Shown here piece after piece: positions 1-10,000 of a stretch of DNA of 64,000 nt (the stretch's first letter is position 1; every line of letters begins with the position of its first letter). The translations under genes were made by a program, and so were the position numbers. A model generated the notes under the pieces. That model saw only the letters and a program-made list of their open reading frames with translations, made no database searches and had not been told where the DNA came from. This DNA comes from Pinibacter aurantiacus (GTDB taxonomy: Bacteria; Bacteroidota; Bacteroidia; Chitinophagales; Chitinophagaceae). The stretch spans positions 248,001 to 312,000 of the forward strand of contig NZ_JAHSPG010000018.1 in NCBI RefSeq assembly GCF_019130065.1, written 5' to 3'.

Positions 1-3000
1 ATTGGGTTTCACATGCAATGTGGCGCTTTACATCATCTTTATCATTTATGTCTGCATCTTTAATGGGTTCCAGGGGATGAACGACTGTTGTGAATTTACC
101 TAATAGTGCATCCATTCGATCTCTTAATATATCTTTTACCGGCGCGTCTTTGCTGTCTATCATTCCGCGCATTTCTGTAGCTATAATAATCGGATGTTTT
201 GATGTAAGTATAATTATGGATCTCTCGAATTGGAGTATTTTATCGAGAAAGAACACTTTCCTTTTTACCAACAACAAGTCTGAAAAGCCGTCTTCAAAAT
301 TAGTAACATATAAAGGGCTGCTCAAATTTTTGGTCTTTAAATCCAGTTCATGCGATTTAAATGCTTTATAGAAATCTTCGTCCTTCTCGGATTTGCACAA
401 AACTTTGAAGTCAAAATAATAAGGCGCATTTTCTTTCCGTTCCTGTTCACTATTTAGCTTTTCGATATGCTTCTTATACTCGTCGACTAAAGCAACAATT
501 ATCATTTTCTTTTTAGCTACTTGCTCTTCTTCCAGTTTCCTGTCAAATAAGTCAACAGCGGCCATATAAAGAACATCTTTTCCGAAAACTTTTTTAATGA
601 TAAACAACAAGGCAAAAAAGAATGAAGACAACATTACGAGAAAGATTGTCCAGAATATCCAGCCATCATGTCTAAGTCCGGGTGATTGATAAAGTATTTT
701 TTCCGGATCAGCATCGATGGACCAGTATGTATTTGGTTTTGACGACAGTGGTATAAATGTGGTACTGGCAACGTGTTTTCTCAAAATATTGTTATAACTC
801 AGCGAGCCGTCATCTGCATTGGTTTGGTAAAAATCGTCATTTTCAAATGTCAGGTTTCCAAAAAGGCGACCACATGAATTGAAAATCTTTGCCGCAATTA
901 CATCTGTTCGTTCGAGCAAAGTGTCCTCGTGATTTGATCCTGACGTATTGAATTTTGAAATATCGGCATTGTCTCTGTATACATTTGGGGCGCTGGTTAT
1001 CTCATCCGGTGTCAAATGGCTTTTTGCAAATTGCTGAACCATGCTAACCTGCTTGAATCTTGCCATTAGGTTTTGCTCATAATTGAATGAGCTGGTGTAA
1101 AAAAACATTGCAGGTATTCCGCTGGTTATGATCATTCTTGTAAAAAGCATAATGGTGTACCAGGCGATGTATCTGTCGGAGCCGTTTTCTAAACTGGCTT
1201 CATTATTCTGTTTGTTAGTTTTCAACTTTGTACTTCGGAAATACCGCTGAACTAACCAAACCAGTGTAAGGAACAGTATATACAGAAATATGCGCCATAC
1301 CTCGGTTTTTAGAATGGCAATCGCTGCTATCAGGTAAATGGCAATTAAAATTATTAAGCCGATTGTGCAGCGTCTTTTAAATCTTTTATAATTCGTTTGT
1401 TGGGTCGTGTATTTTTCCCAGAAGAGAATGTTCAGGAACAAGGTTAATAGTGGAAGGGTAAGAATTAGAATTAAAAGAAAATATATGAAGGAAGTTGCAT
1501 CAAAGAGGTAGATGCATAACAGCGTTACAAGAACAATAGTAAAGTAGATGGTGGCGTGAATATATTCTTTTTCTGAAGAGCGGCGCGGCCAAAGCCAACT
1601 CGTGACAAAAAACTGTTTCTTAAACGGAGATCTCCTCGCGGATGTAAATATCATTACTGCAAGATCCACCAATGTAATAATCAAAAACCAAAAGATCATT
1701 GACATGGAGAACGAGAATGTTTGAACATCCCGGCTGTCAATATAGGTACGGTTTCTCATGACTAAGATGCTGTATCGATAGCCCTTTAGAGGAGTCATCC
1801 ATACATCATAGTTCTTTTCAAAGTAAGTGGCTTTGCAGTGGAATTTGAATCGCCCTTTGAGACTGCTCTTCAGGCCATCATCAGAAAGATTTGAAAGTTC
1901 TTCAAAAATATTTTCGTTTAAATTTTTATCGGATTTGGAATGATATCGAACAAGGCCACTACTATCCACAATCATAACAGAGTAGCCCAGCGGGAGTATC
2001 ATTTTGTTCATGCATGCGAGGTCGAACGCCATTGCTACAACACCACCATCTTTTGTACGCTTTGAAATTACCGTACAAAAATCACCGTTGGTTCTCGATA
2101 TTACCTGATCCAGCGAAAACAACGTTGAGTCCGAACCGATCAGGTTAATGTCGTTAATGACTTCCCTAAAATAGCGACGATCTTTATAATTTGCATGAAT
2201 GGTGTTGGAGGGTTTATTCGTCCAGTTATTTAGAACATCTCCTTCTTTTGACAACCAGTTTACGTCTCTCGCCTTAAGGCTGCCTTCAATTGAATTTATG
2301 CGATCTTTTGCGCTGTCGCTTATGTTTTCAAATTTTGGAATATATGGACAATTAGCCGTACCCACGTCGTGCTGGGCCGAGTTTTTTCCTAAGTTGATGA
2401 TATGTTTATAATACTTAAACGGAGTGTCGTTTTTAATTGCAATAAAACTGTCCAATAATTTACTGGCCTTGCCGACACCCGCAGTAAAATTTGCACTAAC
2501 AGTGCTATCAATAAACCTTGCGCTTTGCTCAACGCCCGCGTCGGTAGATGGAGATTGAAAACCAAAGAACATTAAAAAGAAGATCGACATTAAAACTTTG
2601 GTAACCAAACTGACCCAAAAAATATTCTTTAATTGCAACCGGTCATATTTTCCCATAAACAAAATACGTAGCCATGGGATAATGAGGAACATGGCAAATG
2701 CAATGATGACCGCCATGGAAACAAGGCCTTCTGGAATGGCCTTCTTTTCGCTATCAAAACGTGCAGAGGAGTGGAGCCCCGCTATGATGAGTTTTTTATC
2801 GCCGAATATAATTGGCTGCAGGAACATTTTGAATTCTTCGCCGCCAATCTTCTGCTGTATAATAGTGGAACTTGCAATGGTTTTCGATTTGTTATCACTC
2901 AGTAAAGAGTCTTCAATCTTATAACTAAGTCCGGAATGGAAATCCTCGTAGATGTAGCCGCCTTTGTAAAAAATAACATAGTGGTCAAAAATAGCGGAGG

Positions 3001-3490
3001 GAAGGAGAGGACTAACAAAATCAGAAAAATCGTACCTGATAGTGACACAAACATTATTTCGACATAGTGTGAAAGATATTTTTTTAATTGCAGAGTCTGC
3101 GTCAATGGAGAATTGATCTTTGTTAAATAAAGTGTCTAACTGATACTTGTTTTTATCATAAACGCCCTTGTTCAGCGCCACCTCGTGGTTTGAGACAACT
3201 CGCCCCACGATGGTGCCATTGTCGCCTTTTTGTTGCCATATTTTTGTTTTGCCTTTTAATTTGTCACACTCAAACATCTTCATGTAGCCCACCAGCAAAG
3301 TATCGGCCTCGCCAATCTTTTTCCTGATATTTTCATCGATGTTTTGCAGCCACTTAAAATGTTCTGCATCGAGTCTGCGCTCGTTACCGGGTATGTACAC
3401 GAAATAGTACATTAGTGCGAGCAGCGCAAAAATGCACAAAAATACAAATAGCGGGATTTGCCTTTTTGTTTTGGATAAGGTTTGTTTCAT
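1..3490 (-). CDS. Giant multi-pass membrane protein with Cache-like sensor domain (partial, 3' end outside window)
   Basis: Reading the minus strand from the ATG at 3490 gives 1163 codons with no stop before the window edge, so the C-terminus is missing. Residues ~12-32 form one membrane segment. A small periplasmic part follows, then two segments (~255-270, ~285-308). A ~280-residue extracytoplasmic region (~310-590) reads like a double Cache/PDC sensor (RRYFREV, then VMIVDSSGLVRYHS, then YRYSILVMRN). Next come a cluster of five or six membrane segments (~592-800), a second periplasmic loop, a last segment (~941-968) and a cytoplasmic tail. The tail has KVFFLDKILQFERSIIILTS followed by HP, which resembles the hydrophobic Walker-B-type strand of AAA/STAND NTPases, but no Walker A was found. 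Frame was checked at both ends and twice in the middle. Probably a sensor or effector; the family is not recognised. Confidence 0.85.
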   Translation of the reverse strand, partial: MKQTLSKTKRQIPLFVFLCIFALLALMYYFVYIPGNERRLDAEHFKWLQNIDENIRKKIGEADTLLVGYMKMFECDKLKGKTKIWQQKGDNGTIVGRVVSNHEVALNKGVYDKNKYQLDTLFNKDQFSIDADSAIKKISFTLCRNNVCVTIRYDFSDFVSPLLPSAIFDHYVIFYKGGYIYEDFHSGLSYKIEDSLLSDNKSKTIASSTIIQQKIGGEEFKMFLQPIIFGDKKLIIAGLHSSARFDSEKKAIPEGLVSMAVIIAFAMFLIIPWLRILFMGKYDRLQLKNIFWVSLVTKVLMSIFFLMFFGFQSPSTDAGVEQSARFIDSTVSANFTAGVGKASKLLDSFIAIKNDTPFKYYKHIINLGKNSAQHDVGTANCPYIPKFENISDSAKDRINSIEGSLKARDVNWLSKEGDVLNNWTNKPSNTIHANYKDRRYFREVINDINLIGSDSTLFSLDQVISRTNGDFCTVISKRTKDGGVVAMAFDLACMNKMILPLGYSVMIVDSSGLVRYHSKSDKNLNENIFEELSNLSDDGLKSSLKGRFKFHCKATYFEKNYDVWMTPLKGYRYSILVMRNRTYIDSRDVQTFSFSMSMIFWFLIITLVDLAVMIFTSARRSPFKKQFFVTSWLWPRRSSEKEYIHATIYFTIVLVTLLCIYLFDATSFIYFLLILILTLPLLTLFLNILFWEKYTTQQTNYKRFKRRCTIGLIILIAIYLIAAIAILKTEVWRIFLYILFLTLVWLVQRYFRSTKLKTNKQNNEASLENGSDRYIAWYTIMLFTRMIITSGIPAMFFYTSSFNYEQNLMARFKQVSMVQQFAKSHLTPDEITSAPNVYRDNADISKFNTSGSNHEDTLLERTDVIAAKIFNSCGRLFGNLTFENDDFYQTNADDGSLSYNNILRKHVASTTFIPLSSKPNTYWSIDADPEKILYQSPGLRHDGWIFWTIFLVMLSSFFFALLFIIKKVFGKDVLYMAAVDLFDRKLEEEQVAKKKMIIVALVDEYKKHIEKLNSEQERKENAPYYFDFKVLCKSEKDEDFYKAFKSHELDLKTKNLSSPLYVTNFEDGFSDLLLVKRKVFFLDKILQFERSIIILTSKHPIIIATEMRGMIDSKDAPVKDILRDRMDALLGKFTTVVHPLEPIKDADINDKDDVKRHIACETQ

Positions 3491-4112
3491 AACAAAAAGA
3501 GAGTATTATACGGAAGAGAATGAAGATAAAAAAGAATAAATCAATTTGAGAGGAGTAGTATTTCAAACGTCGATATCAAGAAGGTTTAAAAGAATGCCGC
3601 ATCGATTGAACCTGCACCACTGTTTGAAATACTGCCCGTAAAAATGGCTTGCAAGGCAATTATAATAACAAAATGTTCTTTTGAAAGATCAAATAAGACT
3701 TTCAAAATATTATGAGATTCCGAAACATGCAATACCTAAAAGTCATTTAGTTATCATCTTCTCCATTAAACAATTTCCAACCTAATTCACTGAGAAAAGG
3801 CTTTGCCGATCTGGTTGCAATACGAGAAATTAAATAACATAGCCATAATGATACTTATGTTCTACATAAACAACAGTTGATAAAATGCCTGTAGACTGTA
3901 GGGTTAACGATGAGGAAGTTTTACTGAAGGGAAGGAAGTTTAGGGATTTACAGTATAAACCTATAAAAAAATATAGAGAATTAAAAGACTTTACTGTAAA
4001 ACTTGAAGGATGTTTGAACTGCGGTTCGATAACCGTCGACTTTGCAGTTCAGCCTCTAATGAAATTGTTTATGGCATTGATAAATATCCGGATAACATGC
4101 CGCCCATTGACT
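3491..4112. other. Long intergenic region upstream of the Cache gene
   Basis: 622 bp without a convincing gene. It is AT-rich and contains the nested inverted repeat at 3557-3633. An 83-codon plus-strand frame at 3885-4136 has no recognisable domain and runs 24 bp into the end of the opposing lipoprotein gene, so it is not called. The promoter of the Cache gene must lie here, but no clear TAnnTTTG element could be assigned. Confidence 0.6.
3557..3633. repeat. Nested inverted repeat
   Basis: AGTATTTCAAAC (3557-3568) is perfectly complementary to GTTTGAAATACT (3622-3633). Inside it, AGGTT and AACCT (near 3581 and 3611) form a second stem. The structure lies 67-143 nt upstream of the Cache gene ATG, so it could be part of its 5' leader or an operator. 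Confidence 0.6.
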
Positions 4113-4643
4113 TTATTTATTGCCCAGGTAATATAGTAGTAATTCCTCCAGTTTTCCGGTTGATTGTCCCTGGTCTTCCATGGATGTGAACATGTTCGGG
4201 TACCAGGTATAAATTACAACGGGGTCTACTTTTATTGTTGCTAGCCCTTTTCCAACTTCAGTAACTTGAATGTTCCATTGACAAAATACATTATGGGGCA
4301 CCCATTTCTTACCGTTTATAAATGTCTGGCGGACAACTATCCAGGCTTGCGGTTCGATTAATTTACCATCGTTGTCTTCAAAAGTATAAGCTGGAATAAA
4401 AGAAGAAGACTTGGTAGAAACAATAAGCCCTTTCTCTTTTTCTAATTTTTTAATGGTTAAGCCCTTTTCGTTAAACAGCTGTGTAATAGTTGACCAGATT
4501 GAGTCAACCTGTTTAGTCGAAGTGATTTCTACAGGGGTTTCTGAATATTTGCCTTTAAGTAAAACAATATTAGAACTGCAGGCCCCGATAATGACAAGGC
4601 TAACAATTACTACAAGCAAGTGTATTTTATTATAAACTTTCAT
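4113..4643 (-). CDS. Hypothetical lipoprotein
   Basis: 176 residues from the ATG at 4643. The open frame extends to 4790, but this ATG places a normal signal peptide at the N-terminus (KIHLLVVIVSLVIIGAC) with a lipobox ending in Cys22, so a lipidated envelope protein is expected. The mature part (EKGLIVSTKSSSFIPAYTF, then VVRQTFINGKKWVPHN, then a C-terminal helix) resembles small Bacteroidota lipoproteins of unknown function. No catalytic motif is seen. It is a single gene, divergent from the sigma factor at 4964. Confidence 0.75.
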   Translation of the reverse strand: MKVYNKIHLLVVIVSLVIIGACSSNIVLLKGKYSETPVEITSTKQVDSIWSTITQLFNEKGLTIKKLEKEKGLIVSTKSSSFIPAYTFEDNDGKLIEPQAWIVVRQTFINGKKWVPHNVFCQWNIQVTEVGKGLATIKVDPVVIYTWYPNMFTSMEDQGQSTGKLEELLLYYLGNK

Positions 4644-4963
4644 GCGTTGCAATAAAACTATCATTTTTTGCTGAATTATTTTTTTGAAACTTGTTAGCTC
4701 GAACGATAGTAAATAAATCGCCTTCCAAGGACAGATGAAAACATCTTTAATTGGTAAATGGGAGATAGGGAAAGGATCGGCTTTATGCAATAAAAATTAT
4801 GTCGATATATAATATAAATAATTTTAACGTAAAAAGCAGAAGGAAGAACAACGACACTACTTCATGAATGAAATGTTTGACGAAAAATTTCTCAACAGTA
4901 TCACTGAGTAAAATTTAAGACGAATGAAAATGAATTTTCGTTACTTTTAAACAAACTACCTGC
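4644..4963. other. Divergent promoter region of lipoprotein and sigma factor
   Basis: 320 bp, AT-rich, between divergent genes. An in-frame TGA at 4931-4933 limits how far upstream the sigma factor can start. No repeat or strong hairpin was seen, and no -33/-7 pair could be assigned confidently. Confidence 0.5.
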
Positions 4964-5566
4964 TTGACTTCCACAAGAAATCATATTGATAAAGAATTGC
5001 TGGTTCTGATCTCTGAAGGTGATGAAGGCGCTTTCAGGATGCTCTATGACCAGTACCATAAGCAGATATTTTCCCAGGCCTATATTTATTTAAAATCCTC
5101 CGAACTAGCCTCTGACATGGTGCAGGAGGTATTTGTTAAAATCTGGTCAGCCAGGCAAAAGCTGCCAGAGGTAATAGACATTAAGAGCTACATTTTTATT
5201 GTAACCCGAAATATTATTGTAAGCGATCTACGAAAAAAAATTTTCCACCGCTATTTAGATCAGGAAGCTGAATCAATAGAAGCCGACGGCATCTTGCCAG
5301 ACCGACAATTGTCTCTGAAAGAGTCAATGGCTATTGTTCATAAAGCTATTGAGGGTTTTCCCACTCAACAAAAGAAAACGTACACACTTAGCAGAGTTCA
5401 TGGACTTAGCCATGACGAGATAGCGAAAGAGCTGAATATTTCAGTCGAAACAGTCAAAAGTCATATAAAGCAAGCTTTAAAATCGCTGCGAAAGTATCTA
5501 TCCGAGAATTCATTGGACCTTTGCATACTCCTTTTATTTGTCGTAAGAAACCTGCGCCCGCACTAG
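4964..5566 (+). CDS. ECF sigma-70 factor, FecI/RpoE type
   Basis: 200 residues. Region 2 spans ~22-90 (GAFRMLYDQYHKQIFSQAY, then DMVQEVFVKIW). Region 4 spans ~135-185 with the helix-turn-helix HDEIAKELNISVETVKSHI. The start is TTG at 4964: an in-frame stop lies at 4931-4933 and the first ATG would delete part of region 2, so a non-ATG start is the best reading. It is followed by a FecR anti-sigma gene and an STN-domain SusC, the standard cell-surface signalling order. The sigma factor is expected to direct RNA polymerase to the downstream SusC/SusD-redox genes when ligand is bound outside. Confidence 0.93.
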   Translation: MTSTRNHIDKELLVLISEGDEGAFRMLYDQYHKQIFSQAYIYLKSSELASDMVQEVFVKIWSARQKLPEVIDIKSYIFIVTRNIIVSDLRKKIFHRYLDQEAESIEADGILPDRQLSLKESMAIVHKAIEGFPTQQKKTYTLSRVHGLSHDEIAKELNISVETVKSHIKQALKSLRKYLSENSLDLCILLLFVVRNLRPH

Positions 5567-5675
5567 TTCCCCAAAAAAATAAAAAAAAGATAACAACAGA
5601 CTCACCCCTGTTTTTTAATTCTGCGTCTTTATAAAGGAAGAGGCATTAGAAATTAAAGAACTAATTTTTTTGTTT

Positions 5676-6854
5676 ATGAATGAGGACTTTGCAGAATTGC
5701 TGAATAAGTATCTCAACAAGACCATTACACAACCAGAGATGGTGCAAATGGCCCGATTGCTGGAGCTGCCCGAATGTCAATTGCAGCTTGCCGCTTTTAT
5801 TGATGAGAATTTAGAGGGTGTACCTTTCAATATCGCCATTCCTGAGCCGGATGCAGAAGGTATTTATCGCCAGGTCTTAAATAGAACCGGTCAGAATAGT
5901 ACTGCCAGGGTTGTGTCCATTAGCCGTCGAATATCGAAATTGAAATGGACGGCTGCCGCAGTCGTCATCTTAGCCATAGGGACAACAGCTTATTTCTCTT
6001 TTTTCAAAAGAAGTCAATCACCTGAATTGGCTGAATTGTCTCAACAGCAGCGATACAAAAATGATATTGCTCCGGCAAAACAAGGTGTCATACTTACTTT
6101 GGACGATGGCTCAACAAAGATGCTGGACACCGTTGCCAGTGGCGATGTGATTATAGAAGGAATGACCAAAGCGATTAAGCAGGGAGAGAGTATTTCTTTT
6201 AGTGGCAACAAATCATCTGAGGTTGCCTACAACACCATTGCAACGCAGAAGGGGAAGATGTTTCATTTGCAACTTGCCGATGGTACGGATGTCTGGTTAG
6301 ATGCATTGTCGTCTATTCATTTTCCTACAGTTTTTCCTGGCAGTGAAAGGCTTGTTGAGGTGACTGGCCAGGCCTATTTCGAAGTGGCAAAAAATCCAAA
6401 ACAACCATTTAAGGTTAAGGTGGGAACGCAAACAATAGATGTTTTGGGAACTCATTTCAATGTAAACTCTTATGACGATCACAGCATTCAAACTACACTA
6501 CTGGAAGGTGCCGTTAAGGTTAATGCAAACGGAGATTCGAAATTGATGCAACCCGGCCAGCAGGCCAAAGTTGCCGGTGGCGCAATCAATATTTCCGATG
6601 CTGTTGATATGAATGAAGTGATGGCATGGAAAGAGGGACGATTCGAATTTAACAAGGTAAGTGTAGAAGAGATGATGAATCAGTTGGCAAGATGGTATGA
6701 TATCGAGGTGGTTTATAAAGACACTATAAATAAAACGTTCGTGGCCGAAATTCAAAGAGACATGCCGGTTTCAGAGCTGCTAAAACTTTTGGAGATGACG
6801 AAGCAGATTAAGTTTTCAATTGAAGGAAATAAAGTTACCATCATGAAGTGGTAG
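5676..6854 (+). CDS. FecR-family anti-sigma factor
   Basis: 392 residues from the ATG at 5676 (a TTG two codons upstream is less likely). The N-terminal ~85 residues are the cytoplasmic sigma-binding part. One membrane helix (WTAAAVVILAIGTTAYF) follows, then the periplasmic FecR domain (FHLQLADGTDVWLDALSSI, then GQAYFEVAKNPKQPFKV). The C-terminal DUF4974-type domain (WKEGRFEFNKVSVEEMMNQL) is expected to contact the SusC STN domain. In this family, SusC signal relayed through FecR releases or activates the sigma factor encoded just upstream. Confidence 0.93.
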   Translation: MNEDFAELLNKYLNKTITQPEMVQMARLLELPECQLQLAAFIDENLEGVPFNIAIPEPDAEGIYRQVLNRTGQNSTARVVSISRRISKLKWTAAAVVILAIGTTAYFSFFKRSQSPELAELSQQQRYKNDIAPAKQGVILTLDDGSTKMLDTVASGDVIIEGMTKAIKQGESISFSGNKSSEVAYNTIATQKGKMFHLQLADGTDVWLDALSSIHFPTVFPGSERLVEVTGQAYFEVAKNPKQPFKVKVGTQTIDVLGTHFNVNSYDDHSIQTTLLEGAVKVNANGDSKLMQPGQQAKVAGGAINISDAVDMNEVMAWKEGRFEFNKVSVEEMMNQLARWYDIEVVYKDTINKTFVAEIQRDMPVSELLKLLEMTKQIKFSIEGNKVTIMKW

Positions 6855-6927
6855 CAATGGTTTTGAGCGATAAAAAAATATTCTTAGCGATGAGATAAAT
6901 TATTTTGAAATGCCTATATAAAACAAA

Positions 6928-6951
6928 CCGCCCTGATGGGGGTCAGAGCGG
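6928..6951 (+). promoter_or_regulatory. Stem-loop between fecR and susC
   Basis: CCGCCCTGA pairs with TCAGAGCGG (eight pairs, one C-A mismatch) around a six-base loop. There is no T run after it, so it is more likely an mRNA stability or attenuation element than a terminator. Confidence 0.5.
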
Positions 6952-7008
6952 CGATGTTGGCAATCAAATCGACGGAAATCAATTTTATTAACCAAACACT
7001 GCGAAGGT

Positions 7009-10000
7009 ATGCAATTAACTGCTAAATGTAGTTCCATTTACTATGGAAACACATTAACCCACAAAATCATAAGGGTTATGAAACTATCTGCTGTTTTACT
7101 ATTTGTAATTTGTCTTCATGCCGCGGCAAAGTCAACCGGGCAAATGGTTACGCTAAATGCGAAGAACAAGCCAATTGAAAAAATATTCCAGGACATCAAG
7201 AAGCAAACTGGCTACAGTTTTATTTATGACTTTGACCTGGTTAAAAAATCTGCACTGATAAATATTGAGGTGAAGGACGAGACGCTCGTGAAGACGCTGG
7301 AAATGTTATTTGCGAGCCAGCCGATTGCCTATAAAATTTCGGACAAATACATCGTGTTAAGTCCGAAGCAAGCACTGCTGGTGCGGCCCACAAATAGCCA
7401 ATTGCAAATTGTTGCACCTCCTCCGATAGACATCCAGGGCCGGGTATTGAATGAGCACAATGAGCCGCTGGAAGGTATTACCATAACGGTTAAAGGCAGC
7501 AATAAAGTTGTATCTACAAACGCAAGAGGTGAATTTATACTGAAAGGGGTAAGCGAAAATTCCATTCTCATTTTTACTGGCGTAAACGTGGAAACATATG
7601 AAGTTTCTGCAAACGGCAGGAAAGAATTAAGCATTGCTTTGAAACCTAAGATCGCTTCTATGGGCGACGTAACGGTATCTGCAAATACAGGTTTTCAAAC
7701 GATCTCCAAAGAAAGATCGACAGGTGCCTATAACGTAATAACCGGTGAGCAGCTGGATAAGCCTTCTACAAATATTGCTCAGCGTTTAATAGGAACAACC
7801 TCGGGCCTGCTGGCAAAACTGGATGAGAATGGCAATCCTGTTTTCCAGTTAAGGGGCCTTACAAGTTTATATGCGAATGTGCAGCCTTTCCCCACGACAT
7901 CTCAACCCCTGATCGTTGTGGACGGCTTTCCAGTGCAGGGTGATTTCTCAACCATTAATCCAAACAACGTAGAGAGCATTACTGTATTGAAAGATGCGGC
8001 TGCCTCTTCCATTTGGGGCGCCCGCTCTGCCAATGGTGTGATCGTTGTTACTACAAAAGGTGCCAAAAGAGGAGTGCCTCTCAGAATAGAAGTAAATGCT
8101 TTTACGAAGATCAGCAATAAATTAGATCTCGACTACGTAAGACCGCTTGCCTCTTCTCCGGAAACAATCGAATATGAAAAGCTTGCGTACAACAATTGGA
8201 GAATTACCACGAACCCCAATTCGTTAAACGATGTTGGCAATGCATATTCGCTGGCGGGCATCGCATTGAACGAAGCAAATTTGGGCTATATCACCGCTGC
8301 TGAAAGAGATGCAAGGTTAGAAGCATTGAAGAAGTTAGATAACAAGCAACAGATAAAAGACAATCTACTGGCCAATCCTGTGAGCACCCAGTTTAATGTC
8401 AATCTCTATGGTTCTACCAACAGGATGTCTAACGCTTTGTCATTGATGTACGAAAAGAATCAATCTCCTTTCAAGGAAAGCTATAACAGGCGTTACATGA
8501 TCAATTACAGGAATGACGCCAGTCTTGCTAAATGGTTGGATTTTTCTTTTGCAGGAATGTTCTTATACACCAATCAAAAAAACAATGGTGTTAACTCGCC
8601 TACAACACCTTCCAGTACGGCACTTACCAACCTGGGTATCAATGGCGCTCCTATCACCAATGTTGGTTCTCTTTCTACCATTCAAGGAATGTCGCCTTAT
8701 GATATGTTGGTTAACCCTGATGGCAGTTTGACTAACGTTCAACAATATTACACACCAATTCTTCAAAGGCTCGTGCCTACTGCAAAATTTCCTTATACTG
8801 ACTGGACCTATAACCCCATCCAGGAAATTCGCAACAGGGACATAAGCACGGAGCAATTGAATACACGCGTTCAGGCCGGGTTGACGTTTAAAATAATGAG
8901 AGGTTTGTCAATCAGCTCTAAAGGTCAGATTGAATTGTTCAATACGTTTAACAGAGGGCTTTATAACGAGAACACATTTTATGTAAGAAGCTCTGTGAAC
9001 CAGGCGACAACATGGAATCAAACGGCTACCCCTAATACGTTTATACTTAATCTTCCCAAGGGAAGCATCCTGAACCAAAACCAGGCGAAAGTCTTTTCAT
9101 ATAACTGGAGAAACCAGTTGAATTTCAACAGGGTTTTTGCTGATAAACATGAAATCAATTTTATTGGTGGTGCTGAAATAAACAATATTTCCACGAAAAC
9201 AATGGCGTATCCAACTTCTTATGGATACAATGACAACACATTGGGCGTTGGCTTGTTTGTTAATGGGCCGGGAGGAACTTTTTATCCCATTAAAAACTTC
9301 CTGGGAACGAACCAAACCTTCGCGTACACCAATTCATTTACATCTTCCACAGAAAGATACTTCTCTCTTTTTGGCAACGCATCTTATACCTACAATCGTA
9401 AGTACACGCTGTCAGGCAGCTACCGCACAGATGCTTCCAATTTGATTACAGAAGATCCGAAATATCGATATGCGCCTTTTTGGTCAGTTGGAATTGGATG
9501 GCAGATTTACAGAGAGAACTTCATGAAGAATATTGAGTGGCTCGATCAGCTGGCTGTAAGAGCAACGTATGGGTATAACGGAAACGTGGACCGCTCAACG
9601 TCGTTCCGCCCGTTGATTGCAACGAGTGCAACACCCAATGTTTATTCAGGAGATTTTACCGCTTCTGTTTCCAGCTTCGGAAATCCTACACTTAGATGGG
9701 AGAGAACCGCTACATGGAATTTTGGCGTTGATTACTCTCTTTTCAGAGGTAAGCTGTTTGGAAAAATAGATGTGTATGAAAAGAGCGGAAAAGATCTTAT
9801 TGCCCAACTTTCTATTCCTGCGATTAATGGTACAACTTCCCAAAAGTTGAACAATGCAGCGATGACAAATAAGGGAATTGAGATTGAGTTAGGTACATCT
9901 CTCAATATCAGTAAGAACATCAAGTGGAGAGGTAACCTGACTTTTGCTTACAACCAGAATAGAATCACTGATTTGTTTGTTGCTAAATACGATGCCTATA

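Noticed and set aside
1-3490. Short frames inside the first 3.5 kb as separate genes
   Set aside because: They are shadows of the open-ended minus-strand gene, which reads coherently across the whole stretch.
3885-4136. 83-codon plus-strand frame as a gene
   Set aside because: No recognisable domain or leader features, a composition like the surrounding non-coding DNA, and overlap with the opposing lipoprotein gene.
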